NCBI RefSeq assembly: GCF_052056485.1
Contig: NZ_CP183948.1
Span: 2,294,001-2,358,000 of the forward strand
Source of the DNA: Paenibacillus_AQ nitricinens
GTDB lineage: Bacteria; Bacillota; Bacilli; Paenibacillales; Paenibacillaceae
DNA length: 64,000 nt
Reading direction: 5' to 3'
Position numbers and translations under genes: made by a program. Each line of letters opens with the position of its first letter. The first letter of the stretch is position 1. A model generated the notes under the pieces. It was given only the letters and a program-made list of their open reading frames with translations, was not told the origin of the DNA and made no database searches. This document shows, in pieces, positions 44,671-52,915 of this stretch.

Positions 44671-44676
44671 TCATCA

Positions 44677-44726
44677 AATAGGCTTATACAATTGCTCTTG
44701 GGCAGTTGTATAAGCCTATTTTTTAT
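44677..44726 (+). terminator. Intrinsic terminator of the tRNA gene
   Basis: AATAGGCTTATACAA/TTGTATAAGCCTATT forms a perfect 15-bp stem followed by TTTTTTA. Confidence 0.93.
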
Positions 44727-44811
44727 TTCTGAAGAAAGTGATGGTGGTCCAATTCTTACTGTAGCTATGCTTCGGAGCACAATATAGAGAAGATATTATA
44801 GGTATTTTGTA

Positions 44812-44840
44812 TTGACAATTATATCGGTTACCGTAATAAT
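44812..44840 (+). promoter_or_regulatory. Promoter of the PadR operon
   Basis: TTGACA is followed at a 16-17 bp spacing by TAATAAT. The -10 region lies inside the left arm of the large palindrome described next. Confidence 0.75.
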
Positions 44841-44860
44841 GTTATTACGGTAACCGATAT
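44821..44860. promoter_or_regulatory. Perfect 19-bp-arm operator palindrome for PadR
   Basis: ATATCGGTTACCGTAATAA is mirrored exactly by TTATTACGGTAACCGATAT with only TG between. Each arm contains a smaller palindrome, CGGTWACCG, and the two are centred 23 bp apart. The site covers the -10 box and spacer, so binding would block the promoter of the regulator's own operon. Confidence 0.82.
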
Positions 44861-44892
44861 ATCGCTAACAGTAATAGAATGGAGATGGAATC

Positions 44893-45222
44893 ATGCCTGA
44901 AAGCTCAGAAAGAGGAGCCTTAACAGAAGCTGTATTTTACATTTTATTGTCTTTATACACCGCAATGCACGGATACGCAATTATGCAGAATGTGAAGGAT
45001 TTAAGTCATGGTCGAGTGGATCTTGGAGCGGGCACTTTATATGGAGCTATTAACACCTTGCTTGAGAAAAACTGGATAAGAGCTATAGAAGGGGAAGAAG
45101 GCTCCCGAAGAAAGGAATACGAAATTACTGAATTAGGGAAGACAGTGATTCAGGGGGAGCTTATCCGGTTGGAAGAGCTGATTGCTAATGGGAAGAGAAT
45201 AGCTGGAGGTGAGTCGAAATGA
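44893..45222 (+). CDS. PadR-family transcriptional regulator
   Basis: 109 residues of winged helix: ALTEAVFYILLSLYTAMHGYAIMQNV, then GAGTLYGAINTLLEKNWIRAI and RRKEYEITELGKTVIQGEL, with the DNA-recognition helix in the TLYGAINTL segment. PadR-like proteins without a C-terminal domain act as dimers that release DNA on ligand binding. A perfect palindrome over its promoter indicates autoregulation. It overlaps the DUF2812 gene by ATGA, a pairing common in Firmicutes. Confidence 0.92.
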   Translation: MPESSERGALTEAVFYILLSLYTAMHGYAIMQNVKDLSHGRVDLGAGTLYGAINTLLEKNWIRAIEGEEGSRRKEYEITELGKTVIQGELIRLEELIANGKRIAGGESK

Positions 45223-45776
45223 AGCATGTGGTTCGCAAGCTGTTTTGGGATTTTGAGAAGGAAGAACAGTGGCTTAATGAAATGTCTGCCAAAGGGTTTG
45301 CCCTTTCAAGCTACTCCTGGTGTAAATATGTGTTTACTGACTCGCCTAAGAATGAGTATACGTATAGAATTGAACTTTTAGATAATGTGCCTACTCATCC
45401 GGAAAGCGTAGCATACCTCAAGTTTTTAGAAGAAAATGGAGTAGAGAGTGTTAGCAGCTATGTTCGCTGGATTTATCTTAGGAAGAAGTCATCCGAAGGT
45501 TCGTTTGATATTTACACGGATCTGGAATCCAAAATAAAACACTTTAAGCGAATTAACACGCTATGGAATTCTGTTATGTGGTTAGAGTTCATTGTTGGTT
45601 TAGCCAACATTCTCATTGGGGTAACGAATTATTTCAATTCATCCAGCAGCATTAGTTTAATAAACGTTGTTCTAGGCGGGCTTTTAATCCTTTTGGGACT
45701 TGTTTTTTTAAGAGCCGGTGCACCTATCCGTAAGAAAATTAAGAAGCTTCAACAAGAGAATTTAATAAGAGAATAG
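45219..45776 (+). CDS. DUF2812 membrane protein
   Basis: 185 residues. The soluble N-terminal part, with KHVVRKLFWDFEKEEQWLNE and YRIELLDNVPTHPES, then VRWIYLRKKSSEGSFDIYTD, is DUF2812. Two membrane helices follow (LEFIVGLANILIGVTNYF and LINVVLGGLLILLGLVFL) and the C-terminus is basic. Such proteins are the usual partners of PadR repressors, perhaps as membrane sensors or effectors. The function is unknown. Confidence 0.85.
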   Translation: MKHVVRKLFWDFEKEEQWLNEMSAKGFALSSYSWCKYVFTDSPKNEYTYRIELLDNVPTHPESVAYLKFLEENGVESVSSYVRWIYLRKKSSEGSFDIYTDLESKIKHFKRINTLWNSVMWLEFIVGLANILIGVTNYFNSSSSISLINVVLGGLLILLGLVFLRAGAPIRKKIKKLQQENLIRE

Positions 45777-45801
45777 TTATTTTAAGTTGTGCTATGTACT
45801 A

Positions 45802-45845
45802 ACAGCAAGCTCCCCGAGTGTTGGGGACTTGCTGTTTATTTTTTG
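45802..45845 (+). terminator. Intrinsic terminator after PadR-DUF2812
   Basis: ACAGCAAG..CCCC/GGGG..CTTGCTGT forms a stem with a small internal loop, followed by TTTATTTTTTG. Confidence 0.85.
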
Positions 45846-45997
45846 TCTGTGAGGATAACACGCAATCTCTTTGATTTATACCAACCTATCATTTAGGACT
45901 CAGCTATCAAGCTTAATTACCGAAAAAAAGGTATACTGGAATAGATTACGAGATTGTAATAAAGTTTGTCCCCATCTCAAAAGAGGAGGCTACTCAG

Positions 45998-48900
45998 GTG
46001 TCTGAATTTCTTTTTAAGCAACTATACTTACGGTCTTCTATAGGGGTTGCAGTAGTCTCTCCCAAGGAAGGAACCTTGATTCAATCCAACCCGGCGCTTT
46101 GCCATATGCTCGGTTATTCTGAAGAAGAGCTTTTGAATATGCATTATTTAGATCTTATTTATCCAGACGATAAAATCGATGATGATCATTACGTTATCCT
46201 GAACAATCTCTTAGCAGATCCTGGGTCCGCGATGGAATTAGAAAGACGGTTCCTGTGTAAGGATGGCGAGATGATCTGGGTAGCACAACATATATTTCTG
46301 ATTCTTCAGGAGAATTCTAGTGAACCTCTTGTCATGATTTCAGAACTAACGGATATCACAGACCGAAGACTTGCCGAAGATAAGATTCAGGAAGATCAAC
46401 ATTTATATAATTTGATCACAAAAAATACACCGGATATGATTTCTTTTGGCGAACCTGACGGTACGTTGCAATACGTGTCTCCTTCAGTGGAGCTGTTGCT
46501 GGGATATCCTGCAGATGAAATGATAGGCACGAAAAGACCTGATTATTATCACGTAGATGATGCCTTAGAGATGACCAAACACGGAAAACTCTATTCGGAT
46601 ACGGATGTGTATACACGTAGAGCCCGGCATAAGGACGGACATTATTTGTGGATCGAGAGCAGTTCACAGGTGGTACGTGATGAGCAGGGGCAAATCAAGC
46701 AGATATTAACCATCGGCCGCGATATTACACAGCGTAAGAAATATGAGGATATGCTGGCGAAAGCCCAATATCTTGCGAAAATGGGATCTTGGGAATGGGA
46801 TGCGACAAAAGCGCGGTTGACGGTTTCTAGAGAAATGCGTAACATTTTCGGCTTTTCGTTAGATGAGAGTATTCATTCCTATTTTGATTACAGGCATGTT
46901 CTTTCCTGTATTGATCCAGCTGATTTTACAAGACTTGAAAAGCTAGTGCGTCAATCCTTTGCAAATGTGACGAATGGCGAAGCTATGGTTCGGATTAAAA
47001 GTGCGGATGGGATTTTGAAGTTTTTGGATGTACACTGGGAAGTGCTTAAGGATGAAGAAGGAAGAGTGCTACAGATCAGCGGGATTGCCCAGGATGTGAC
47101 TGAACGTCATCGAATGGAGGAACAGATGCGTGATAGTGAGCAGAATTACCGACTTCTGTCGGAAAATTCAATGGATTTTATTTCACGAAATACAGCAGAC
47201 GGACACCTCACCTATCTGTATGCATCACCGATTTGCCAGACAATGTTCGGTTATACACCGGAAGAAATGTACGAAACCAGAGGAATAGATTACATACATC
47301 CTGAGGACAAGGAGAAGGTAGTAACCTATCTTAGCAATTGTATGGAAGGCAAGAAGCTCGAGCCTGTGACCTTTCGGTTTCTTTGCAAAGATGGAACATA
47401 TATTTGGACGGAGACAACACTTCGCTACATCTACTCGGAGACATTTGGAGGACAAGAGCTGGTGTGTGTAACCCGGGACATTGCGGAACGGGCGCGGCAT
47501 TTTGAAGAAATAGAGAAGTTAAGTAACGAGCATGCTCTAATACTGAATTCAGTATCTGAAGGCATATTTGGTATGAATCTCGAAGGGGATACGATGTTCA
47601 TCAACCCAGCGGCGATTACTATGCTAGGATACGATCCAACGGAATGGTTGAACAGCAAATTCCATACGATTCATCAGACTTGGCTGGATAATGAGCCATT
47701 CTTGGGCATCCAGAAGACGCTGATTCCCTCGCACTTCAATAATCGCTCTTTTGATGAGAAAGAGGGCGTGTTTTGGAGGCAAGATGGTTCCAGCTTTTTA
47801 GTCAGATATCACATGACTCCTCTTTTTGATGGAGAAGAGCGGATCGGAGCTGTAGTGGTTTTCCGGGATATCACAGAAGAGAAGGAGATTGTGCGAGCGA
47901 AGGAGTCTGCAGAGGAAGCGGATCGGGCGAAGTCGGAGTTTCTAGCGATCATGAGCCATGAGCTGCGTACACCTATGAACGGTATTATAGGAATGGCAGA
48001 CTTGCTCTCAGGTACAGAGCTGGATGAAGAGCAAAGCTACTACACACAAATCATTAACAGTAGTGGAGAAGCATTGCTTCATATTTTGAATGAAGTGCTG
48101 GATTTCAGCAAAATTGAAGCAGGTATGATGACACTTGAACTGCAAATGGTGGATTTACGTGAAGTGATTCAGAACGTTAGTGAGCTATTCTATCCGAAGG
48201 TCAAAGAGAAAGGGTTGTTACTGACTATCAATATTGCACCTGATCTTCCATTTGTCGTTGTGACGGATGAGGCGAGATTGCGCCAAATTCTCGTGAACTT
48301 AGTGGGAAATGCGGTGAAATTTACGGAGACAGGTGAAATTAGTATTTCTGCCAGTCTGGAGGCTTCTCAAAAGTCAGGAAATATTATCGTTAAGTTCATG
48401 GTTAAAGATACGGGTTTGGGAATTCCAGTTGCCAGTCAAGGGTTGTTGTTTCAATCGTTCTCGCAATTGCATCCTTCCATTAATCGTAAATATGGCGGAA
48501 CAGGACTGGGACTGGCCATTAGTAAAAAGCTGGTGGAGCTGCTTGGAGGAGCGATTGGTGTAAGGAGTTGTGAGAAACATGGCTCAGAGTTCTTTTTCAC
48601 CGTGGAGGTCTCTTTGCCCAAAGAGGAATGGAATCAGAAGGTAATGCTCCACCCTTCAGTGGATGCAGACAAAAGCAATAAACCTAACGCCAAAGCATCT
48701 GATACTGGAGAATATGGACCGATGTCTATTCTCATCGCTGAAGATCATCCTGTGAATCAGCAACTGATGCTGGCTTATATGAAAAAGAGGGGATACTTCC
48801 CTGACATTGCATCAAATGGCGAGGAAGCAGTTCGAGCTGTGCTGTCCAAGGATTATGATCTCGTCTTTATGGATATTCAGATGCCAGTTATGGATGGGAT

Positions 48901-49087
48901 AGAAGCAACAGGAATCATACGTGAGAAGCTCGGGCTGTCTCCTGTTATTATTGCGGCCACAGCGTTTGCCAGAAATGAAGATAAAGATATGTGTCTGAGT
49001 GCAGGAATGCAGGATTTCATCTCCAAGCCTATCTCTATAAAGGAGCTTGATAGGGTATTAAAAGATTGGTCTACTCGGATTCGTTAA
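45998..49087 (+). CDS. Hybrid sensor histidine kinase with five PAS domains and REC
   Basis: 1029 residues and no membrane helix, so a cytoplasmic sensor. About five PAS/PAC units occupy residues 1-630. The dimerisation and phosphoacceptor domain has the His in FLAIMSHELRTPMNG near residue 654, the ATPase domain has DEARLRQILVNLVGNAVKF and GGTGLGLAISKKL, and the C-terminal receiver has the phospho-Asp in DLVFMDIQMPVMDG near residue 960. The start is GTG with GAGGAGG upstream. No separate response regulator or Hpt gene is adjacent. Confidence 0.92.
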   Translation: MSEFLFKQLYLRSSIGVAVVSPKEGTLIQSNPALCHMLGYSEEELLNMHYLDLIYPDDKIDDDHYVILNNLLADPGSAMELERRFLCKDGEMIWVAQHIFLILQENSSEPLVMISELTDITDRRLAEDKIQEDQHLYNLITKNTPDMISFGEPDGTLQYVSPSVELLLGYPADEMIGTKRPDYYHVDDALEMTKHGKLYSDTDVYTRRARHKDGHYLWIESSSQVVRDEQGQIKQILTIGRDITQRKKYEDMLAKAQYLAKMGSWEWDATKARLTVSREMRNIFGFSLDESIHSYFDYRHVLSCIDPADFTRLEKLVRQSFANVTNGEAMVRIKSADGILKFLDVHWEVLKDEEGRVLQISGIAQDVTERHRMEEQMRDSEQNYRLLSENSMDFISRNTADGHLTYLYASPICQTMFGYTPEEMYETRGIDYIHPEDKEKVVTYLSNCMEGKKLEPVTFRFLCKDGTYIWTETTLRYIYSETFGGQELVCVTRDIAERARHFEEIEKLSNEHALILNSVSEGIFGMNLEGDTMFINPAAITMLGYDPTEWLNSKFHTIHQTWLDNEPFLGIQKTLIPSHFNNRSFDEKEGVFWRQDGSSFLVRYHMTPLFDGEERIGAVVVFRDITEEKEIVRAKESAEEADRAKSEFLAIMSHELRTPMNGIIGMADLLSGTELDEEQSYYTQIINSSGEALLHILNEVLDFSKIEAGMMTLELQMVDLREVIQNVSELFYPKVKEKGLLLTINIAPDLPFVVVTDEARLRQILVNLVGNAVKFTETGEISISASLEASQKSGNIIVKFMVKDTGLGIPVASQGLLFQSFSQLHPSINRKYGGTGLGLAISKKLVELLGGAIGVRSCEKHGSEFFFTVEVSLPKEEWNQKVMLHPSVDADKSNKPNAKASDTGEYGPMSILIAEDHPVNQQLMLAYMKKRGYFPDIASNGEEAVRAVLSKDYDLVFMDIQMPVMDGIEATGIIREKLGLSPVIIAATAFARNEDKDMCLSAGMQDFISKPISIKELDRVLKDWSTRIR

Positions 49088-49102
49088 GGATGAGGAGTGT
49101 CA

Positions 49103-49131
49103 TTGACAAAAGGGCGTAAGATTAATATATT
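49103..49131 (+). promoter_or_regulatory. Promoter of the NusG-II-like gene
   Basis: TTGACA, a 17-bp spacer and TATATT. The Zur box begins 6 bp after the -10, over the expected start of transcription. Confidence 0.7.
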
Positions 49132-49136
49132 TGTAA

Positions 49137-49151
49137 TCGTAATCATTACGA
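49137..49151. promoter_or_regulatory. Zur box 1
   Basis: TCGTAATCATTACGA is a perfect match to the core palindrome TCGTAATNATTACGA known for Bacillus Zur. It lies just downstream of a sigma-A promoter. Confidence 0.8.
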
Positions 49152-49179
49152 ATATATTGTCGATGAAAGGATCCGTACC

Positions 49180-49581
49180 TTGTTAAAGATGAAGCGTGGC
49201 GATTTTGTAATCATTTTTTTAGCTCTATTCGCAGCAGGTTTGATCTACGGAATCAAGTGGTGGGACACCCGTAATGAACAGTATCAGCAAGGAGATTTGA
49301 AAGCTATAATTACGGTCGATGGTAAGGAATACAAGACCGTTTCTTTGACTAAAGAAGAGCAAATTATAGATATTCAATCGGAGTTTGGTCACAATACCTT
49401 AAAGGTATTTGATTACGGGATCCAAATGACATATTCTGACGCTCCTTTGCGAATCGCTTTAGAAATGGGGTTTATTTCTAGGCCAAAGCAACAAATCATA
49501 TGTATACCCGCCCGTATTATGGTTGAAGTATTTAACCCTAACCGAGTGAATGATGAGGATGAGCTGGACGCAATTATTTAG
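49180..49581 (+). CDS. NusG domain II-like membrane-anchored protein
   Basis: 133 residues. A single N-terminal membrane helix, FVIIFLALFAAGLIYGIKWW, is followed by a NusG-II-type beta domain (AIITVDGKEYKTVSLTKEEQIIDIQ, MGFISRPKQQIICIPARIMVEV). The start is TTG with AAAGGA eight bases upstream. A promoter with an overlapping Zur box suggests that it responds to zinc shortage. Its 3' end overlaps the convergent YcgQ-like gene by 8 bp, with no terminator between. Confidence 0.78.
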   Translation: MLKMKRGDFVIIFLALFAAGLIYGIKWWDTRNEQYQQGDLKAIITVDGKEYKTVSLTKEEQIIDIQSEFGHNTLKVFDYGIQMTYSDAPLRIALEMGFISRPKQQIICIPARIMVEVFNPNRVNDEDELDAII

Positions 49582-50449
49582 TAGGTTTGGCCGTATTCTG
49601 CAAAGCTTTCCATGCCGTTATGGAGTCAGCACTCGTGTAAATGTAGGGTGTTGTTGGTTGCGCAATAGGTGTAATTGCTTCTGCGTGTATTTGCATCATT
49701 TCTTGGCCCTTGTATTGCACAACTTGAAGCTTGCCCCGAACCTCTATCCAGGTATCGGTGGGCAAGCTTTTTAATTTGCCGGAATCAACCAGCATCCCAA
49801 ATGGAGTAGCATCGGCGGTACAGCACTGAACCAGAAATCTGCCAATGGCAAATGCATTCTCTGGCGTTTCACTATCATCGCGATACAGAAAACCGGAAAC
49901 GGAAATTTCTTTGCCTTCAAATTGTTGTTTATACATGTCAATAGCACCTAGTGTTTCAGAAAAAATATCAGAATACACAGGGATAGTAGGCTGCGCATAT
50001 AGAATCTTAGCTAGCTCAGTGAGCTCCTCATGATAAGGATCAATCGATTCGAATCTAACAGCATTGGTAGACTCTGATGGTAATGAGGAGAACGAAATCC
50101 CCTTTTTACTAGCGGCCATACTTCCCAAGGCACGATCAGGAAGTACAAATCCAAGCAACAGTGGAAAGAGGAATAATCCATAAAGCGCTGTACTTTTAAA
50201 TATGGAATGAGGGAGGCGGTGCTCGCAGTCACATAGCACACTTCCCTTACCAAATAAGGCTTGAATAGCCAAGCTGAGCGCCATAAGTGTCAGAGGAATC
50301 GGACATAACTGAACCCAGCGTGCTAGCTTAGGCGCTACATAATAATGCAAAGCGTCCTGCTGCACTAGTTGCCCAATATAGAGAGCAAAGGCGAGCAGAA
50401 TGACCGCCCTTAACAAATAGTGAAATCGGATGCTTCGAGAGTCATTCAT
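49574..50449 (-). CDS. YcgQ-like TIGR03943 family protein
   Basis: 291 residues. Three or four N-terminal membrane helices, with CDCEHRL after the second, are followed by an extracytoplasmic domain with FEGKEISVSGFLYRDDS near residue 175 and FLVQCCTADATPFGMLVDSG near residue 208. Such proteins pair with a YcgR permease, as here. In Firmicutes these pairs are found with COG0523 GTPases and zinc genes, and a role in metal transport is inferred but unproven. It is the third gene of a minus-strand operon. Confidence 0.82.
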   Translation of the reverse strand: MNDSRSIRFHYLLRAVILLAFALYIGQLVQQDALHYYVAPKLARWVQLCPIPLTLMALSLAIQALFGKGSVLCDCEHRLPHSIFKSTALYGLFLFPLLLGFVLPDRALGSMAASKKGISFSSLPSESTNAVRFESIDPYHEELTELAKILYAQPTIPVYSDIFSETLGAIDMYKQQFEGKEISVSGFLYRDDSETPENAFAIGRFLVQCCTADATPFGMLVDSGKLKSLPTDTWIEVRGKLQVVQYKGQEMMQIHAEAITPIAQPTTPYIYTSADSITAWKALQNTAKPTK

Positions 50450-50497
50450 ACGCTTCCTCCTAACAATGCGGTAAGCATCTGCTTGTCACCTTTATGA

Positions 50498-51508
50498 TCA
50501 CAGCCATAAGGACATGAGTACGGCTCCAATAAATACGCTCGAAAAGATAAGAAAGAACAAATAAAGAGCAAATTTGGTCTTAAACAGCGAAAGTAACATC
50601 AATGAATTTTTGAAATCTAGCATTGGCCCAAATACCATAAAAGCGAGCAGTGCTCCTGCTGGAAAAGAATGTACAAAGGTGGAAGCTACAAAGGCATCTG
50701 AGGTGGAACAGAGCGAAAGCACAAATGCCAGTCCCATCATGAAAAAATAAGACCCGAGCGGCTTATCTCCGATCGCAGCCAAACTGTCCTGAACCATAAA
50801 CGTCTGAATGCCAGCGGTCAATAGGCAGCCAATGATTAAGTATTTTCCCATCTCAAAAAACTCATCCGACGTATGCACGAAGACGGCGGCTAACTTTCCT
50901 CCACGAGAATTATTATGATGAGTGTTATCGGTTTCGCGCTGAACGCTGAGGCGTATAGGGGACTTTTTCACCGTTGCATAGATAATCAAGCCTATAATAC
51001 AGGCGACTATAAAAGCTAGACCCATCCGGGCATAGGCCAGTTCTGAGTGGTTGCGAAAGGCAGTCAGTGTTGCTCCATAGACGACTGGGTTTAGGATGGG
51101 TCCGGATAAGATGAACACAATCGCGACATAGACAGGCATACCCTTATGGATAAGTCGGCGGACAAGCGGGATCATTCCACATTCGCATACTGGGAATATA
51201 ATTCCGAGCAGGCAAGCGAATAAAATAGCCAGAAACGCCTGCTTCGGAATCCACCGGGAGATCATTTCATCCGGGATAAAGACACGAAGCAGCGAGGATA
51301 ATAAAGCTCCTGCTAACACAAACGGCAAGGCTTCTAGCAAAATCCCGATAAAGCCGGTTTTGAACGTGTCAATGTACGCGTTATCTAGTAGCTCCAGTTG
51401 ATTAGGCACCCATATAAAACCAATGATAATCAGGAATGAGATCGGTAGAAGCAGCGGCAGTATTTTTAAAGGGGAAAGGGTAGTCAAGGCTCGAATAAGG
51501 TGGACCAC
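50498..51508 (-). CDS. YcgR-like permease (DUF318/ArsP family)
   Basis: 336 residues with eight to ten membrane helices. The hallmark FPVCECGMIPLVRRLI near residue 108 and LSGPILNPVVYGAT near residue 131 are present. SLCSTSDAFVASTFVHSFPAGALLAF near residue 258 is the second inverted half. The loop contains THHNN, a possible metal ligand. Relatives export organoarsenicals or act with YcgQ-type partners. The GTG start overlaps the preceding COG0523 gene by 25 bp, with no clear ribosome site, so coupling is likely. Confidence 0.83.
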   Translation of the reverse strand: MVHLIRALTTLSPLKILPLLLPISFLIIIGFIWVPNQLELLDNAYIDTFKTGFIGILLEALPFVLAGALLSSLLRVFIPDEMISRWIPKQAFLAILFACLLGIIFPVCECGMIPLVRRLIHKGMPVYVAIVFILSGPILNPVVYGATLTAFRNHSELAYARMGLAFIVACIIGLIIYATVKKSPIRLSVQRETDNTHHNNSRGGKLAAVFVHTSDEFFEMGKYLIIGCLLTAGIQTFMVQDSLAAIGDKPLGSYFFMMGLAFVLSLCSTSDAFVASTFVHSFPAGALLAFMVFGPMLDFKNSLMLLSLFKTKFALYLFFLIFSSVFIGAVLMSLWL

Positions 51509-52512
51509 CGATCTGCCAGCAGTTCCTCATCTAAATTTATCCCGATGAATACTACATAAGGCATTCCGGGGTAACGTGACGCCTCCCAGCTTGTACGCAT
51601 TCCCGCATATTGGACAAGTTGAACCGGTTCCTGTTCGGACAAAAGGATATGTCCTTTGGCACGGAGCAGATTGTCACCCCATTCTTGAAAGAAAGCCTCT
51701 AGCCGTTCTTTGGAAGGCATTGTAGTCCCTGCTTGCGGAATGGTTAGCGTGATGGCGGTCACTTGGGAAAAAGAGGCATGGGACTCCTCTTGCCGTTCTT
51801 TTACTGCTGTGGCTCCCTGTTCTGAATTCATTTGTTTAAGTGTTGCGCCTTTAAAGGTTTGAGGTGCACGTTGTGGCGCGGGAGCGATGATTTTACGTGG
51901 GGTGATTCCTGATAATATCGGTGAAAGGTTGATTTCGCTGTAATGGGTATAAACGATTTCAGCCTCTGAATTTTGTTTTCGGACACCCTTTTCAATTCGC
52001 CATAAGGTTTCTGGCTCTACAAGATCGCTCTTATTAACGACAATGAGATCAGCGGAGGACAGCTGCTTGCGAAGGGTACGAACCAGCTGTTTGTCAGAAG
52101 AGAGTCTGCTGTTATATTCCAAGGCGTTCTCTGCATCCAATAAGGTGATCGTAAAATGTAATTCGACCCTTTCCTGTAGAGCGGCTTCTTGTAATGTTTT
52201 GGAAATTTCTTCAGGGTTCGCGACGCCAGTAAGCTCGATATAAATAGCATCAGGCCGTCCTCTTAACAGTACCAGCAGGCTGTCTGCCAAATCCTCTTTA
52301 CGGCTACAGCATACACATCCGTCCAGTAGCTTAGTCACGGTTGTACCCGTATGCTCCTGCAGAATATACCCATCAACATCTCTCTTTCCCAGCTCATTCA
52401 TAACTACGCCAGGGTTCAGACCTCTTACCTTGCTCTCTTTCAGCAGGGACAATAGCAGAGTTGTCTTCCCGCTCCCCAGAAACCCGCTCAAAATAATTAC
52501 TGGTATCTTCAT
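51484..52512 (-). CDS. COG0523 (CobW/YciC-like) metallochaperone GTPase, divergent copy
   Basis: About 342 residues. Walker A is GFLGSGKTTL, followed by the metal-binding CVCC motif in LLDGCVCCSRKEDL near residue 67, the Mg/G2 region and NKSD (VVNKSDLV). The C-terminal CobW domain is shortened. It would deliver zinc to client proteins at low zinc, using GTP. The ATG used has GGAGTGGAG upstream; the longer frame adds 12 residues without a ribosome site. It is first in the minus-strand operon and divergent from the Zur-boxed L33 operon. Confidence 0.88.
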   Translation of the reverse strand: MKIPVIILSGFLGSGKTTLLLSLLKESKVRGLNPGVVMNELGKRDVDGYILQEHTGTTVTKLLDGCVCCSRKEDLADSLLVLLRGRPDAIYIELTGVANPEEISKTLQEAALQERVELHFTITLLDAENALEYNSRLSSDKQLVRTLRKQLSSADLIVVNKSDLVEPETLWRIEKGVRKQNSEAEIVYTHYSEINLSPILSGITPRKIIAPAPQRAPQTFKGATLKQMNSEQGATAVKERQEESHASFSQVTAITLTIPQAGTTMPSKERLEAFFQEWGDNLLRAKGHILLSEQEPVQLVQYAGMRTSWEASRYPGMPYVVFIGINLDEELLADRWSTLFEP

Positions 52513-52638
52513 GATCTCCACTCCTGCCTGATTCTCTTGGAAATACAAGAATCATATTTTTATAATTCCATCTATACGTGAGTTGTCCGCCAGAAAGACC
52601 ACAAAGTTAAGAGAGTTGAAATATTTACAAGACGATAG

Positions 52639-52668
52639 TTGACAGAGTGTGAATAAACCGTGTACGAT
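52639..52668 (+). promoter_or_regulatory. Promoter of the rpmG-cobW operon
   Basis: TTGACA and TACGAT with an 18-bp spacer, placed eight bases before Zur box 2. Confidence 0.6.
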
Positions 52669-52675
52669 GTGTTAA

Positions 52676-52690
52676 TCGTAATTATTACGA
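52676..52690. promoter_or_regulatory. Zur box 2
   Basis: TCGTAATTATTACGA extends to the 19-bp perfect palindrome AATCGTAATTATTACGATT. It sits at the start of transcription of the L33 paralogue and could also affect the divergent COG0523 operon. Confidence 0.88.
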
Positions 52691-52715
52691 TTTAACTAAA
52701 AAGGAGATGGAACCC

Positions 52716-52865
52716 ATGAGAGTAACCATTACTTTAGCATGCACCGAGACAGGAGATCGCAACTATACCACTACGAAGAATAAGCGAAATCACCCAGAAC
52801 GTATGGAAATGAAGAAATATTGCCCACGACTCAAAAGAGTTACATTACACCGCGAAACCCGGTAA
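52716..52865 (+). CDS. rpmG: Ribosomal protein L33, cysteine-poor paralogue
   Basis: 49 residues, with the L33 pattern ITLACTETGDRNYTTTKNKR, then KKYCPRLKRVTLHRETR. Zinc-binding L33 has two CxxC pairs. Here each pair has lost its second cysteine (CTET and CPRL), leaving single cysteines, so the protein probably does not hold zinc. AAGGAGATGG precedes the ATG. Its position behind a Zur box fits the known scheme in which a C-minus paralogue replaces the zinc form during starvation. Confidence 0.92.
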   Translation: MRVTITLACTETGDRNYTTTKNKRNHPERMEMKKYCPRLKRVTLHRETR

Positions 52866-52915
52866 GTGCTATAAATGCCAAACATAAATGCTAATCAATG
52901 ATAGGAGTGTTCTGA

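Noticed and set aside
44378..44787. Open frames over the tRNA-Leu gene on both strands.
   Set aside because: The tRNA and its terminator fully explain the sequence.
52866..52915. Possible extra peptide between the L33 and COG0523 genes.
   Set aside because: The gap is only 50 bp and holds just the ribosome site of the GTPase gene.
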